Source: Chloroflexota bacterium (GTDB lineage: Bacteria > Chloroflexota > UBA6077 > FW602-bin22 > CADDYW01). From it: 53,178 bases of DNA. A program made the position numbers and the translations under genes. The notes beneath the pieces are model-generated. The model was not told the origin of the DNA and did no database searches. It saw only the letters and a list, made by a program, of their open reading frames with translations. Below, piece after piece: positions 33,241-42,051 of the stretch. The stretch is taken from positions 1-53,178 of the forward strand of contig JAJPIK010000018.1 in assembly GCA_021324795.1 (NCBI GenBank), read 5' to 3'. Numbering within the stretch: position 1 is the stretch's first letter; every line of letters begins with the position of its first letter.

Positions 33241-34756
33241 CGGCGTCTTGGCAGTTCTGAGTGAGTTGCTTTTGGGTCGCCGCCACGTCCTTCTTGGCCG
33301 CGAACGCGTTCATCGTGTTGACGTAGTCGGTGGTCCAACTCTCTTTCGCCGCGAAGCCGTGGACGAAGCTAGGAACAATCGTATCCTTCGTCCACTCCTC
33401 CATCCCCCACTGTTGGTACGCGTCGTACTTGCTCTTATCGGCATCGGTCCGGGCAGGAATGGAGCCCTTCAGCGGGTTGAAGGCATCCTGACCTTCCTTC
33501 GAGCCGCCGACCCGGAGCCAGTCTACCGCCGCGTCCCGGTTTTTGACCCCTTTGGGGAGCCCGAATGAATCAGCAAGAGCATCGTAGATGCCGGCCGTGC
33601 CCGGCGTCGGCGCCCAGCCGAAACCGGTGTTCGCCATGAAATTTTCGGACTTGAACTGGCCGTTGTTCCAATCGCCGTTGATCACCATCGCGGCCGTTCC
33701 CTTGACGACTAGCGTCGCCGTGTCGCCAGCCTGGACGCTGAGATAGTCCGAGTTGACGTAGTCGAAGTACTTCTTCAAGGTGTTCAGGGCCTGGGTAACC
33801 TTCGGGTCAGCCCAAGAGGTCTTACCGGTGAATAGGCCGATCCAGCCCTCCGCTCCAAGAGTGCCAAGCAAGACGGTCTCGAACACGTGCGCGGTATGGA
33901 AAGGAGCCGCCTCGCCGAGGGCGAGCGGGGTGATCCCCTTCGCCTTGATCTTCTCACAAACGGCGAAGAAGTCGTCGAAGGTCTTGGGAGGCTCGACTCC
34001 TACATCCTTGAAGATCTTCACGTTATACCAGAGGATGTTCGCTCGATGGATATTCCACGGCACCGACCAGAGGTGGCCGTTCGCCGAGGCGATATCGAGC
34101 AGTTGCTTCGGGAAGACCTCGGTCCACCCTTCTGACTTGAACAGGTCGTCGAGCGGCTCCATGTAACCAGTCGTCGCCCAAGTATCGATCAACTCGTGGC
34201 CAAGGTGGACCTGGAACGACTCCGGGGGATCGTGGGCCAGCATGCGGGTCTTCAGGACCGCCTTGGCATTGCCGCCCGCCCCGGTACCGCCGCCAATCGC
34301 GGCGTTGACGATCTGGACATTCGGGAAGTACTTCTTGTACACCGAATAGCTGGCATTCAAGGCTTCGACTTCACCGCCATTCGTCCACCAAGAGAAGATT
34401 TCGAGCTTCCCTTTGACATTCTGGTCGACGGTAAGCGAACTGGTGCTTGCCGCCGGCGTGGGAGCTGTCGTTGGCGCCGCGGTTACCGCGGCAGCCGTCG
34501 TTGGAGCTGCGGCCGTCGTCGGAGCGGCAGCCGTCGTTGGAGCCGCGGTCGGGGCAGAAGTTGGCGCCGGCGCAGTTGTTGGGGCGCTCGGAGCAGAAGT
34601 CGGAGCAGCCGGGGCCTGGGTCGCGGCGGGAGCCGACTGACCACCGCAAGCTTGGAGGGCGACGGCGGTGATGGCGAGGGCGCCGGTCGCGCTCAGCCAG
34701 CGCCGCCGGGACATGCGAGCGCTAAGGATCCGCCTAGAGTTCAACCGATCGGCCAT
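33227..34756 (-). CDS. ABC sugar-binding lipoprotein
   Basis: The 509-residue family-1 binding protein has an RRRW twin-arginine-like leader, lipobox LQAC and a low-complexity linker (about residues 45-110) that includes three 18-bp DNA repeats (34491-34544) encoding Ala/Pro/Thr hexapeptides. The binding domain follows (WWTNGGEVEALNASY, then AMVINGDWNNGQF, PKGVKNRDAAVDWLR). The ATG at 34756 follows GAGGAG. It is the first gene of the importer operon. The ligand is unknown. Confidence 0.93.
   Translation of the reverse strand: MADRLNSRRILSARMSRRRWLSATGALAITAVALQACGGQSAPAATQAPAAPTSAPSAPTTAPAPTSAPTAAPTTAAAPTTAAAPTTAAAVTAAPTTAPTPAASTSSLTVDQNVKGKLEIFSWWTNGGEVEALNASYSVYKKYFPNVQIVNAAIGGGTGAGGNAKAVLKTRMLAHDPPESFQVHLGHELIDTWATTGYMEPLDDLFKSEGWTEVFPKQLLDIASANGHLWSVPWNIHRANILWYNVKIFKDVGVEPPKTFDDFFAVCEKIKAKGITPLALGEAAPFHTAHVFETVLLGTLGAEGWIGLFTGKTSWADPKVTQALNTLKKYFDYVNSDYLSVQAGDTATLVVKGTAAMVINGDWNNGQFKSENFMANTGFGWAPTPGTAGIYDALADSFGLPKGVKNRDAAVDWLRVGGSKEGQDAFNPLKGSIPARTDADKSKYDAYQQWGMEEWTKDTIVPSFVHGFAAKESWTTDYVNTMNAFAAKKDVAATQKQLTQNCQDAGVCK
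34491..34544. repeat. Three 18-bp tandem repeats in the binding-protein linker
   Basis: Units at 34491-34508, 34509-34526 and 34527-34544 differ at 3-4 positions and encode repeated Ala/Pro/Thr hexapeptides. In-frame gain or loss of units would change only linker length. Confidence 0.75.
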
Positions 34757-34877
34757 GGGAATTCTCCTCAACCACACGGGCAAAATATGGTTACGACCCG
34801 ATGCCACCACTAGCGACGACAGTTCATCCGTCAAGCACCCGAGCGAGCTCACCTTTCGCGGTGTGGCATCGGGGCAT

Positions 34878-34955
34878 AGTATAATTGTCAGGTGGATACG
34901 TGTCAACGATTTCCTGCTCTGGATATTAGGTCATCATCTAAGAGAGTGTATCCAC
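34878..34955 (-). promoter_or_regulatory. Importer operon promoter with paired inverted sites
   Basis: On the minus strand TTGACA (34906-34901), a 17-nt spacer and TATACT (34883-34878) form a near-consensus promoter about 125 bp before the binding-protein start. Two inverted 8-bp elements, GTGGATAC (34892-34899, in the spacer) and GTATCCAC (34948-34955), are 48 bp apart and suggest two operator sites for one looping repressor. The remaining gap to 35041 shows nothing else. Confidence 0.65.
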
Positions 34956-35041
34956 ATTGGTCGAGTTGAAGGTCTGATCGGTGGCCGCCGTGTCCTCGGG
35001 GTCTACTCCGGTCTGCTAAAGCCCTGCGTGCGCGACTCTCG

Positions 35042-36247
35042 CTAAAGAACCGCGACGTTCGGTCCGCCACCATACCCGGCGTGGTCCCACGGCACGATCC
35101 ACTCCTCTTTGATCTCCATGCCGAATCCCGGTGCGTCCGAAGGGATAAGATAGCCATCCTTCGGCACGGCCATTCCCGGGATCCGATTGACTTCTGCCAG
35201 TGGCACGCCAACTGGCGAGCTAAGGTGGAACTCGCCGTAGATGCATTCCGGCATCGCGTAGCAGAAGTGCTGGCCAAACGGGGAGTTACAGCCGCCGTGG
35301 GGACTCGACTTGATGCCAGCCGCTTCGGCGATCGCGTAGATCTTGAGCGCCTCGGAAAGCCCGCCACACCAGTGGAGATCCGGCTGAACGACGTCGACGC
35401 AGCGGTGCTCGACGAGCTGGCGAAAGGGGATCCGAGTGTGGTGATCTTCGCCGGTCGCCAGGGGGATCCAGGTAATCGCCCGGCGAATCTGCACGTGACC
35501 TTCGAGATCTTCTGGAATGAGCGGTTCTTCTAACCAACGCAATTGATAAGGACGCAGCCGTTCGGCCAGCCGGATTGTGAACTCGACGTCATACGACATC
35601 ACCGGATTGAACATGAGCTCGGCATGTGCCCCTACCATCTCCCGCGCCTTCGCGATCTTCTCCTCGACCTGGTCGATCCCTTCAATGCCTTGAATGTAGT
35701 GGGCCGGATTACTCACCTTGAATGCCTTGAAGCCGAGCTCGAGCGACCAGTCGAGATCGTCGCTCGTACAGTAGCAGCGGATCTTGTCGTGAGAAGGTCC
35801 ACCAATTAAGCGGTAGACGGGTTGCTGAAGGAGCTTTCCTTTGAGATCCCAGAGGGCAAGGTCGATCCCACTTTGCGCCACCGCCGATAATCCCAAGGAG
35901 CCGAAGCGCTTCGTTGACCGCCACATCATATCGTTGAGCAGCTCGGTGGCAAAGCAATCACGTCCTTCGAGCAGAGGTGCGAAGTGATAGTCGATCAGTG
36001 CCGCGACCGGTTCACCAAAGCTACAGCGCCCGAGCCCCCAGCTACCATCCTCGGCCGTCACCTTCACCCAGACCGGCTTACCACCAATCCCCGGCGTCTT
36101 CGCCGGAGTCGTTGGCGGAAACTCCGGATACTTATTCATCGGCAAGCCCCGGGGCGCATAGTCATTCCAGTTACGACGACGCGGCGGCGTCTTCGGAGTC
36201 ACCGGTGGCAGACTGACGTTGACGGCGCGGATCTCACGAATTTTCAT
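35042..36247 (-). CDS. Enolase-superfamily acid-sugar dehydratase, L-rhamnonate-dehydratase-like
   Basis: The 401-residue protein resembles rhamnonate dehydratase: RNWNDYAPRGLPMNKYPEF, GIDLALWDLKGKLLQQPVY, WLEEPLIPED, TGEDHH, DVVQPDLHWCGGLSEAL and the catalytic-His loop SSPHGG. The first metal-ligand position, Asp in known family members, reads Asn214 (LMFNPVMSYD), so Mg2+ binding may be altered or the enzyme may differ in function. The start at 36247 follows GAGAG; the frame to 36307 lacks a site. It lies upstream of the sugar importer on the same strand. Confidence 0.85.
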   Translation of the reverse strand: MKIREIRAVNVSLPPVTPKTPPRRRNWNDYAPRGLPMNKYPEFPPTTPAKTPGIGGKPVWVKVTAEDGSWGLGRCSFGEPVAALIDYHFAPLLEGRDCFATELLNDMMWRSTKRFGSLGLSAVAQSGIDLALWDLKGKLLQQPVYRLIGGPSHDKIRCYCTSDDLDWSLELGFKAFKVSNPAHYIQGIEGIDQVEEKIAKAREMVGAHAELMFNPVMSYDVEFTIRLAERLRPYQLRWLEEPLIPEDLEGHVQIRRAITWIPLATGEDHHTRIPFRQLVEHRCVDVVQPDLHWCGGLSEALKIYAIAEAAGIKSSPHGGCNSPFGQHFCYAMPECIYGEFHLSSPVGVPLAEVNRIPGMAVPKDGYLIPSDAPGFGMEIKEEWIVPWDHAGYGGGPNVAVL

Positions 36248-36359
36248 GTCGTGTCTCTCACTTTGCGATTGCAATTGGAATCGCCGTTGCCCTACTCTAG
36301 TGCTCAAGAGCAGCGCCGGTCAAGTCTCAGGCAACGAACGAGGGAAAAAGGAGATCAAC

Positions 36360-36510
36360 GTGGCCACCGTCGTCTACGCCCAGGCAAATCGATGCCCGCT
36401 GGACCGACGACATCGAGCGAGACTTCTCGCGCTGGCTCGAAGAATACATCGATCAGCTAACGGTGCCCCGCGAGGCGATCGAAGAGTGTCTCCAGGAACG
36501 CACCTGGTAA
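36360..36510 (+). pseudogene. Frameshifted small gene (about 50 codons)
   Basis: A GTG start at 36360 follows AAGGAG at ideal spacing and reads MATVVYAQA; one extra base near 36387 then breaks the frame. In the shifted frame the sequence continues as IDARWTDDIERDF, EEYIDQLTVPREAIEECLQ, and stops at 36510. Together they give a charged, helical protein of about 50 residues with good codon use. It is either a recent +1 frameshift, a sequencing error or a rare programmed shift. Confidence 0.55.
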
Positions 36511-36541
36511 TTCATGAACTGAGCAGCTTCGATGTTATATG

Positions 36542-36830
36542 TTAATCGGGATGTGCCGGCGCTGAGTATAACACGGAGATCTGAAAACGTGCCTCCAAAT
36601 CGACGGAGGCGGCGGTGAGACAAAGCTCGGCGTGACCGGAGTCGCCGCGATCATAGAGCACGAATCGACCGTCTCGGGACCAAATCGGATGATGTCCCCA
36701 GGTAAATGAGTACAAGTAACGCAAATCGCTGCCATCGGCATTTGCCACGTACAAAATCTTTCACGCGGGGCTCGTTGTAGCGCTTCTCATACTTGATCTC
36801 GTTGGTGAGCACGAAGAAAAAAAGGTCACC
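36542..36830 (-). pseudogene. Decayed PD40/TolB-type beta-propeller fragment
   Basis: On the minus strand YVANADGSDLRYLYSF, then HHPIWSRDGRFVLYDRGD, form one and a half PD40 blades. Upstream, FFVLTNEIKYEKRYNE in another frame looks like the preceding blade, so a frameshift separates them; the end is also cut off. No intact gene spans the region. The rest of the 36248-37058 gap holds the small frameshifted gene and the promoter listed next. Confidence 0.55.
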
Positions 36831-36901
36831 CCTGCGTCAGGCAATGTAACATGTGAGCGCTGGGGGTCAAACACAATCGGAGACCTTTCGCACACGGTGC
36901 A

Positions 36902-36930
36902 TTGCATCCGATTCGGCCGGTTGCTATACT
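36902..36930 (+). promoter_or_regulatory. Promoter of the family-5 binding-protein gene
   Basis: TTGCAT (36902-36907), a 17-nt spacer and TATACT (36925-36930), with TGC directly before the -10, give a good extended promoter. An inverted repeat AATCGGA (36875-36881)/TCCGATT (36907-36913) flanks the -35 box and may be an operator. The leader is about 120 nt. Confidence 0.6.
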
Positions 36931-37058
36931 AGGACCGTGATGAGGACGATTCCCCGTCTCAACCTCAACTGAACAAGGCCGATTGCTCAATGGGTGGTCG
37001 TACCTGTCGTGACGGACCGAGCCACCGGAAATACTCTTCAGCCGAGGAGAGAAGTCCG

Positions 37059-39203
37059 ATGCCCCTCTCAAGTGTCGATCGTCGTCGCTTTCTGACCCTG
37101 GTCGCGCTGGCGGCGACGAGCGCGACCGTGATGGCCTGCGGCGGCAATAGCAGCTCATCCCCGGCCAATCCCGCCGCGGCAACTCCGCCGAGTAGCTCAT
37201 CAGCCGCTCCGCCGACCCAGGCAGTGGCCCAGCCGACGTCTGCCCCGACTGCCGCTGCTCCCGCCCAAGCTGCACCGAAGCTTGTGCTCAGTACACCCAC
37301 CGCCGCGGCAGCGCCCGTCTCTCCTAAATCGTACAAAGAGGCGCCGAGCCTGGCCAACCTGGTGAAGGCCGGAAAGCTGCCGCCGATCGAGAAGCGCCTG
37401 CCGGAGAATCCTCGGGTCATCACGCCACTGGAAGAGATCGGCCAGTACGGCGGTACCTGGCACCATGCGTATCAGGGCCTCTCCGATTACCTGGGTATTG
37501 GCAAGCATCTCGAGGAGCCCTTGATCAAGTGGGATGCTCCGGATCCCAATACAATCCGCATCGTGCCGAGCTTCGTCGAGAAATGGGAGCAAAGCGCCGA
37601 CGGGACCGAGTTCACCTTCCATCTCCGCAAGGGCCTCAAGTGGTCCGACGGTCAGGAAGTAACGACCGACGACGCCAAGTTCATGGTCGACGACGTCCTG
37701 TTGAACAAAGATCTCACCCCGACACCGCCATTTGTGCTGCGGCAGAAGGTGGGCGACAAGTTCGAGCTGGCGAAGATCGATTATCCGGACGCCTACACGA
37801 TCCACGTCAAGTATCCGGCGCCCTTCCCGCTTCTGCCGATCCAGATGGCAGTGGGCGGTGGTGGCATGCCCTCCGGGCCGGCCTTCCTGGCTCCCTCCCA
37901 TTATCTCAAGCAATTTCACGCGAAGTACGCCGACCAGACCAAGCTCGATCAGCTCGCGAAAAGCAAAGGGCTGGGGTCGTGGACCGATCTTTGGGGCGAG
38001 GCCGGCGACCTGACCCGAGGGCCAATCGCGTTCTGGTTTCTCAACCCGGACTTGCCGGTCGTTACCGCCTGGAGGGTCCAAACTCCGCCGCCGGCCGACC
38101 CTATGGTTCTCGTCCGCAATCCGTACTATTGGGCAGTCGATCCCAGCGGCCAGCAGCTTCCTTACATCGACGGCCTCGAAAACACACTGTATCAGAACAA
38201 CGAGGTGCTCAAGCTCTGGATCGCCAGCGGCAAGATCGATTGTCAGATTCGTGGCCTGGACGCCGGCGTTTACACCTTCCTCAAAGAGAACGAGAAGAAG
38301 GGCGATTACCGCACCCTGAACTGGCGGGCCGCGAGCACCGACGTAGTTTTCTTCAGCCTGAATGCTCCGGACCCGGTTCTGGCGAAGCTCTTCGATACCA
38401 AGGAGTTTCGCCAGGCGATGAACCTCGCGGTGAATCGAGACGAGGTCCTTCAGCTCGTCTGGAACGGCCTCGGCACCGCTCGCCAATATGGTCCGGTCCG
38501 TGGCTCGCCGGAATACGACGAGGAGATGTCCAAAGTTTGGGCGAGCTACGATCCCAAGACCGCGAACGATCTGCTCGACAAGCTCGGCTTGAAGAAGGGA
38601 TCGGACGGAGTGCGCCTGCGCTCGGACGGCAAGCCACTCGAGATCGTCTTGGAGCACATCAGTCCCCAGGGCTCGCCGGACATCGACTTTATGAACCTCT
38701 TGGTGAAGTACTGGGCCGCAGTCGGGGTCAAGATCGACCTGCACTACGAGCAACGCGCGCTGCTCAACGAACGCCAGCACAACTGCGACGTGCAAGCCAT
38801 TTACGCGTTTCCCTTTGCGCGCTGCTCAGTGATCAAGGCCGATCCGGCAATCTGGCTCGGCACCGCCGACGATCATTCCTGGGCCCCCGCCTATGGCCAC
38901 TGGTACGACAAAGCGCCGTACAAACAGATTGAGCCGCCGCCCGACCATCCGATCCGTCAGATGTGGCAGGCCTGGGACCAAACGCAGATCGAGCCCGACG
39001 AGGCCAAGCGCAATGCGACTTTCCAGAAGATCATCGACCTTCACAAAGCCCAACCCTTTGCTGTCGGCACGGTTGGCGAAAAGGTCGTGCCGGTCGTTGC
39101 CAAGAACAACTTCCGGAACGTCCTGGGCGGCTTCATCCAGGATAATACGACCCGTGACCTCGGGTTGATCAACCCGCAGCAGTTTTTCTTTACGAAGGCG
39201 TGA
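37059..39203 (+). CDS. Family-5 extracellular solute-binding lipoprotein (oligopeptide-type)
   Basis: The 714-residue lipoprotein has a DRRRF twin-arginine-like leader, lipobox VMAC, an Ala/Pro/Ser linker to about residue 95 and the large SBP_bac_5 domain (FTFHLRKGLKWSDGQEVT, DAKFMVDDVL, FRQAMNLAVNRDEV, AVGVKIDLHYEQRA). It should bind peptides, nickel chelates or oligosaccharides. The start follows GAGGAG. No permease or ATPase genes are next to it, so it is an orphan binding protein with its own promoter. Confidence 0.92.
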   Translation: MPLSSVDRRRFLTLVALAATSATVMACGGNSSSSPANPAAATPPSSSSAAPPTQAVAQPTSAPTAAAPAQAAPKLVLSTPTAAAAPVSPKSYKEAPSLANLVKAGKLPPIEKRLPENPRVITPLEEIGQYGGTWHHAYQGLSDYLGIGKHLEEPLIKWDAPDPNTIRIVPSFVEKWEQSADGTEFTFHLRKGLKWSDGQEVTTDDAKFMVDDVLLNKDLTPTPPFVLRQKVGDKFELAKIDYPDAYTIHVKYPAPFPLLPIQMAVGGGGMPSGPAFLAPSHYLKQFHAKYADQTKLDQLAKSKGLGSWTDLWGEAGDLTRGPIAFWFLNPDLPVVTAWRVQTPPPADPMVLVRNPYYWAVDPSGQQLPYIDGLENTLYQNNEVLKLWIASGKIDCQIRGLDAGVYTFLKENEKKGDYRTLNWRAASTDVVFFSLNAPDPVLAKLFDTKEFRQAMNLAVNRDEVLQLVWNGLGTARQYGPVRGSPEYDEEMSKVWASYDPKTANDLLDKLGLKKGSDGVRLRSDGKPLEIVLEHISPQGSPDIDFMNLLVKYWAAVGVKIDLHYEQRALLNERQHNCDVQAIYAFPFARCSVIKADPAIWLGTADDHSWAPAYGHWYDKAPYKQIEPPPDHPIRQMWQAWDQTQIEPDEAKRNATFQKIIDLHKAQPFAVGTVGEKVVPVVAKNNFRNVLGGFIQDNTTRDLGLINPQQFFFTKA

Positions 39204-39208
39204 GGACT

Positions 39209-40309
39209 TCAAAGCTGCTGGAACTCCGGTGCACTCGCCAGTAGTCGGCCGCGATATTGGTCGACCCGGGCCGTTAGACGCGCCTTACTAGCGGGCTCTT
39301 GAGTGCTACCCACTGCCTGAGCTGCCGCGACCAGCAAGCGGATCTCGCCAAGGTAATCGCGAGCGTTGATCTGCTCCGGAGCAATGATCTCGTTCGGGCC
39401 AACGTTGTGATAGTTAACTAACGGCAAGGCCACGCCGGTTGAGAGGTAGCCAGCAAACGAATAGGCGGTAGCCTCGCAGGTGCCGCCGCTCATGAGCTGC
39501 CGCTGAACCGGCGTATCTGCCAAATGGTCGCGAGCGGCGAGGAGCAGCGCTTCGCCAGCGGGATCGAATGAACGCGTCCGATCGCCAACCCGAATCACTG
39601 GGCCAGAACCTGGCATCGCACCGGGGAGTTCACGGCTGCACTCCAAGGAGATCACGATTGTGTCGGGGGGAAGGATGCGCTGCTGAGCAACAAGCGAGGC
39701 GCCAACCAGTCCGATCTCCTCGGCACGGGTGAAGATACCGAAGACCTGTCCGGGCACCCCCGTCTCGGTTAGCTCTTTCAGTACGGCCAGGGCTGCTGCC
39801 ACGCCCGCGAGATCGTCCGCGGCGCGCATTGAGATTGTTTCTCCTTCCTGCTGAAACGAAGGCAGATCGAACACCCCGAAGTCACCTACCCGAACCTTTC
39901 TGTCAACTTCTAGGATCAAGGTCACGCTACCCGCCGTGGGTACGTCACGCTCCGCTCCAACAATCGTCGCGCTGACCGGGGATGCATTGCCAAAGACGAG
40001 GGCAGGAACCGGCCGGCGGAAGCAATCGGCCGATACGCTGCCAAGTAGGAGTGCCCGAGCGGTCCCGGCCGAGCCGATGGCACTGATTTCAAAGGCCGGG
40101 TGGTCAAGATGTGCCGCCAGGGCAACCGGCGGCGCCAAGCCACCTTGGCCGAGCGTCGCGATCAGGTTGCCGTAGGGATCTACCCGAAAGGGGACTCGGT
40201 TTGCGTGGAGAAAACCAGCAACGTAGGCTGCCACTCGCAGCTCATGCAGGGGTGCAGTTGGAATTTCGCCCACCGTGGCCAGGAGTCGCAGCGCCTCGAC
40301 GTCAGTCAT
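39209..40309 (-). CDS. M42-family metalloaminopeptidase/glucanase-like protein
   Basis: The 366-residue protein has the two-zinc site of M42 peptidases: AAHLDHPAF (first His-x-Asp), ADDLAGVAAAL, TRAEEIGLVGAS (catalytic Glu-Glu), SLECS and a late NYHNVGPNE. M42 enzymes trim small peptides as large cytoplasmic tetrahedra. The ATG at 40309 is preferred; a GTG at 40342 would overlap glpD. It is the last gene of the operon that begins at least as far up as the penicillin-binding protein. Confidence 0.87.
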   Translation of the reverse strand: MTDVEALRLLATVGEIPTAPLHELRVAAYVAGFLHANRVPFRVDPYGNLIATLGQGGLAPPVALAAHLDHPAFEISAIGSAGTARALLLGSVSADCFRRPVPALVFGNASPVSATIVGAERDVPTAGSVTLILEVDRKVRVGDFGVFDLPSFQQEGETISMRAADDLAGVAAALAVLKELTETGVPGQVFGIFTRAEEIGLVGASLVAQQRILPPDTIVISLECSRELPGAMPGSGPVIRVGDRTRSFDPAGEALLLAARDHLADTPVQRQLMSGGTCEATAYSFAGYLSTGVALPLVNYHNVGPNEIIAPEQINARDYLGEIRLLVAAAQAVGSTQEPASKARLTARVDQYRGRLLASAPEFQQL

Positions 40310-40328
40310 TTCCTGCCAACTGCGAACT

Positions 40329-42035
40329 TCAACGTACCGCACCGATCGAGAATTGCTCTACCTGCTGGTAATAATGCGCGAGCTGACGCATCTCCTCCTC
40401 GGCATTCCAGCCAAGCTCACGGGCAAGCAAGCGAGCGACCAGTGGCGCAGCGGAACGTGCCTGGTCGCGGTCAAGCAAGGCGAGGTGAGTCCGCCGCGCG
40501 AGAACGTCGATCAGAGTACAGGCCATCTCATGCCGGGCTGCGAAGACAATTTCGGCCTTGAGGACGTCCAATCCGGGCAAAACTGGCTCGGCCAGGGACG
40601 GCTCAGTTGCCGTCTCAACGACAGCCTGCCAGTTCGCACCATAAGCGCGCCACAGTCGCTGCACTGTTTCCTGACGAAGCCAGGGAAGACTGACGTTATC
40701 CGGCGGTGTCAGACGGACCTTACGGCGGCGAATCAAGCGACCGAGTCGTCGCCGAGTGCGCTCGGGAAAACCGCTCAGAGGTACGTCACGCGTGCGCGAG
40801 CGGAGCTTGCGGCGCAAGAAACCTTCCTCGCGCAAGCGTTGCACGACCAGATCAACGACCTTGCGTCCCATTTGTCGATAGGTTGTCAGCTTACCACCGG
40901 CGATCGCGATCGAGCCATCGCGGTTCTCGAAGACTCGATCCTCGCGCGAGATCTTCGCGGTGCTCTCGTCACCGCTCGCCACCAGCGGCCGTAAGCCGGC
41001 TTGGACACTAATCACATCGGCATCGGTCAGCTTCGCATTCGGGAATGCCGCATTGACCACGTTGAGAATATAATCCACATCCGAGCGATCGGCGCGTGGC
41101 TCGTCGAGCGGCCCCTGGTAATCCGTGTCGGTCGTGCCAATCAGCGTCGCTCCCTGCCAAGGAATCACGAACATCAGGCGATCGTCCGGCGTAGGGAAAA
41201 CGATCGCCAGATCGCCACCCAGGCGATCACGGGGCACGATCAGGTGTACACCCTTGGCCGGGCGAACCCGATGCTGGCCGGTTGGTTGGTCACCGTCGAG
41301 CACTCGATCGAGCCAGACACCCGCCGCGACGACGACTTTATGCGCCCGGACCTCGAACAACTCATCCCTGATGAGATCGTGGGCGATGATCCCACTGGCC
41401 CGGCTATCGTGGGTCAGGATACGCTCAGCGTTTAGGTAGTTCGCAATCGCGGCACCATGGTTGACTGCCGCTTTAAGCACTTCGACGACGAGTCGAGCAT
41501 CGTCCGTGCGCGCGTCATAGTAGACGAAGCTTGCCCGCAGGCCATCAGGATTGAGTTGAGGCACCCGCGCGAGCGTGTCGCGACGACTCAGGCGACGGTG
41601 CAGCTTAGTCCGACGAAGACCGGCCAGGAGATCATAGAGCCAGAGACCAGTATTCACCCGCCACACTTCGAGACGCTTGTGATAGATCGGGAAGAGGAAA
41701 GGAATCGGCTCCACGAGATGAGGGGCGAGCTTCTGAAGCACTGAGCGCTCGGAGAGCGCTTCACGCGTCAGTCGAAAGTGGAACTGGGCGAGGTAGCGCA
41801 ATCCACCGTGGATCAATTTGGTCGAGCGACTACTGGTACCACTGGCGAAGTCACTTTTCTCAACCAGGGCGACTTTCAATCCACGCGTCGCCGCATCCAG
41901 CGCGATGCCGGCACCGGTGATACCACCACCGATCACCAGGAGGTCAAACTGCTCGGTGCGGAGGCGATCGAGATGCTGATCCCGACGGCCTAACGAGAAC
42001 GCACGACCGCTGAGGCTAGGCGGAGAATTAATCAT
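40329..42035 (-). CDS. glpD: Glycerol-3-phosphate dehydrogenase, aerobic type
   Basis: GlpD oxidises glycerol-3-phosphate to dihydroxyacetone phosphate and passes electrons to the quinone pool at the membrane. The 568-residue protein has the FAD fold FDLLVIGGGITGAGIALDA, TSSRSTKLIHGGLRYL, WQGATLIGTTDTDYQG, SIAIAGGKLTTYRQM and a C-terminal helical domain (RLWRAYGANW). AAAGGGG precedes the start. It lies 16 bp behind the penicillin-binding protein gene. Confidence 0.96.
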   Translation of the reverse strand: MINSPPSLSGRAFSLGRRDQHLDRLRTEQFDLLVIGGGITGAGIALDAATRGLKVALVEKSDFASGTSSRSTKLIHGGLRYLAQFHFRLTREALSERSVLQKLAPHLVEPIPFLFPIYHKRLEVWRVNTGLWLYDLLAGLRRTKLHRRLSRRDTLARVPQLNPDGLRASFVYYDARTDDARLVVEVLKAAVNHGAAIANYLNAERILTHDSRASGIIAHDLIRDELFEVRAHKVVVAAGVWLDRVLDGDQPTGQHRVRPAKGVHLIVPRDRLGGDLAIVFPTPDDRLMFVIPWQGATLIGTTDTDYQGPLDEPRADRSDVDYILNVVNAAFPNAKLTDADVISVQAGLRPLVASGDESTAKISREDRVFENRDGSIAIAGGKLTTYRQMGRKVVDLVVQRLREEGFLRRKLRSRTRDVPLSGFPERTRRRLGRLIRRRKVRLTPPDNVSLPWLRQETVQRLWRAYGANWQAVVETATEPSLAEPVLPGLDVLKAEIVFAARHEMACTLIDVLARRTHLALLDRDQARSAAPLVARLLARELGWNAEEEMRQLAHYYQQVEQFSIGAVR

Positions 42036-42051
42036 TTGTACCCCTTTCGGG

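Noticed and set aside
37200..38795. 531-aa open frame on the minus strand opposite the family-5 binding protein
   Set aside because: It is a GC-driven shadow: low-complexity Val/Asp/Arg-rich translation, no domain, no ribosome-binding site, and the plus strand has a clear lipoprotein.
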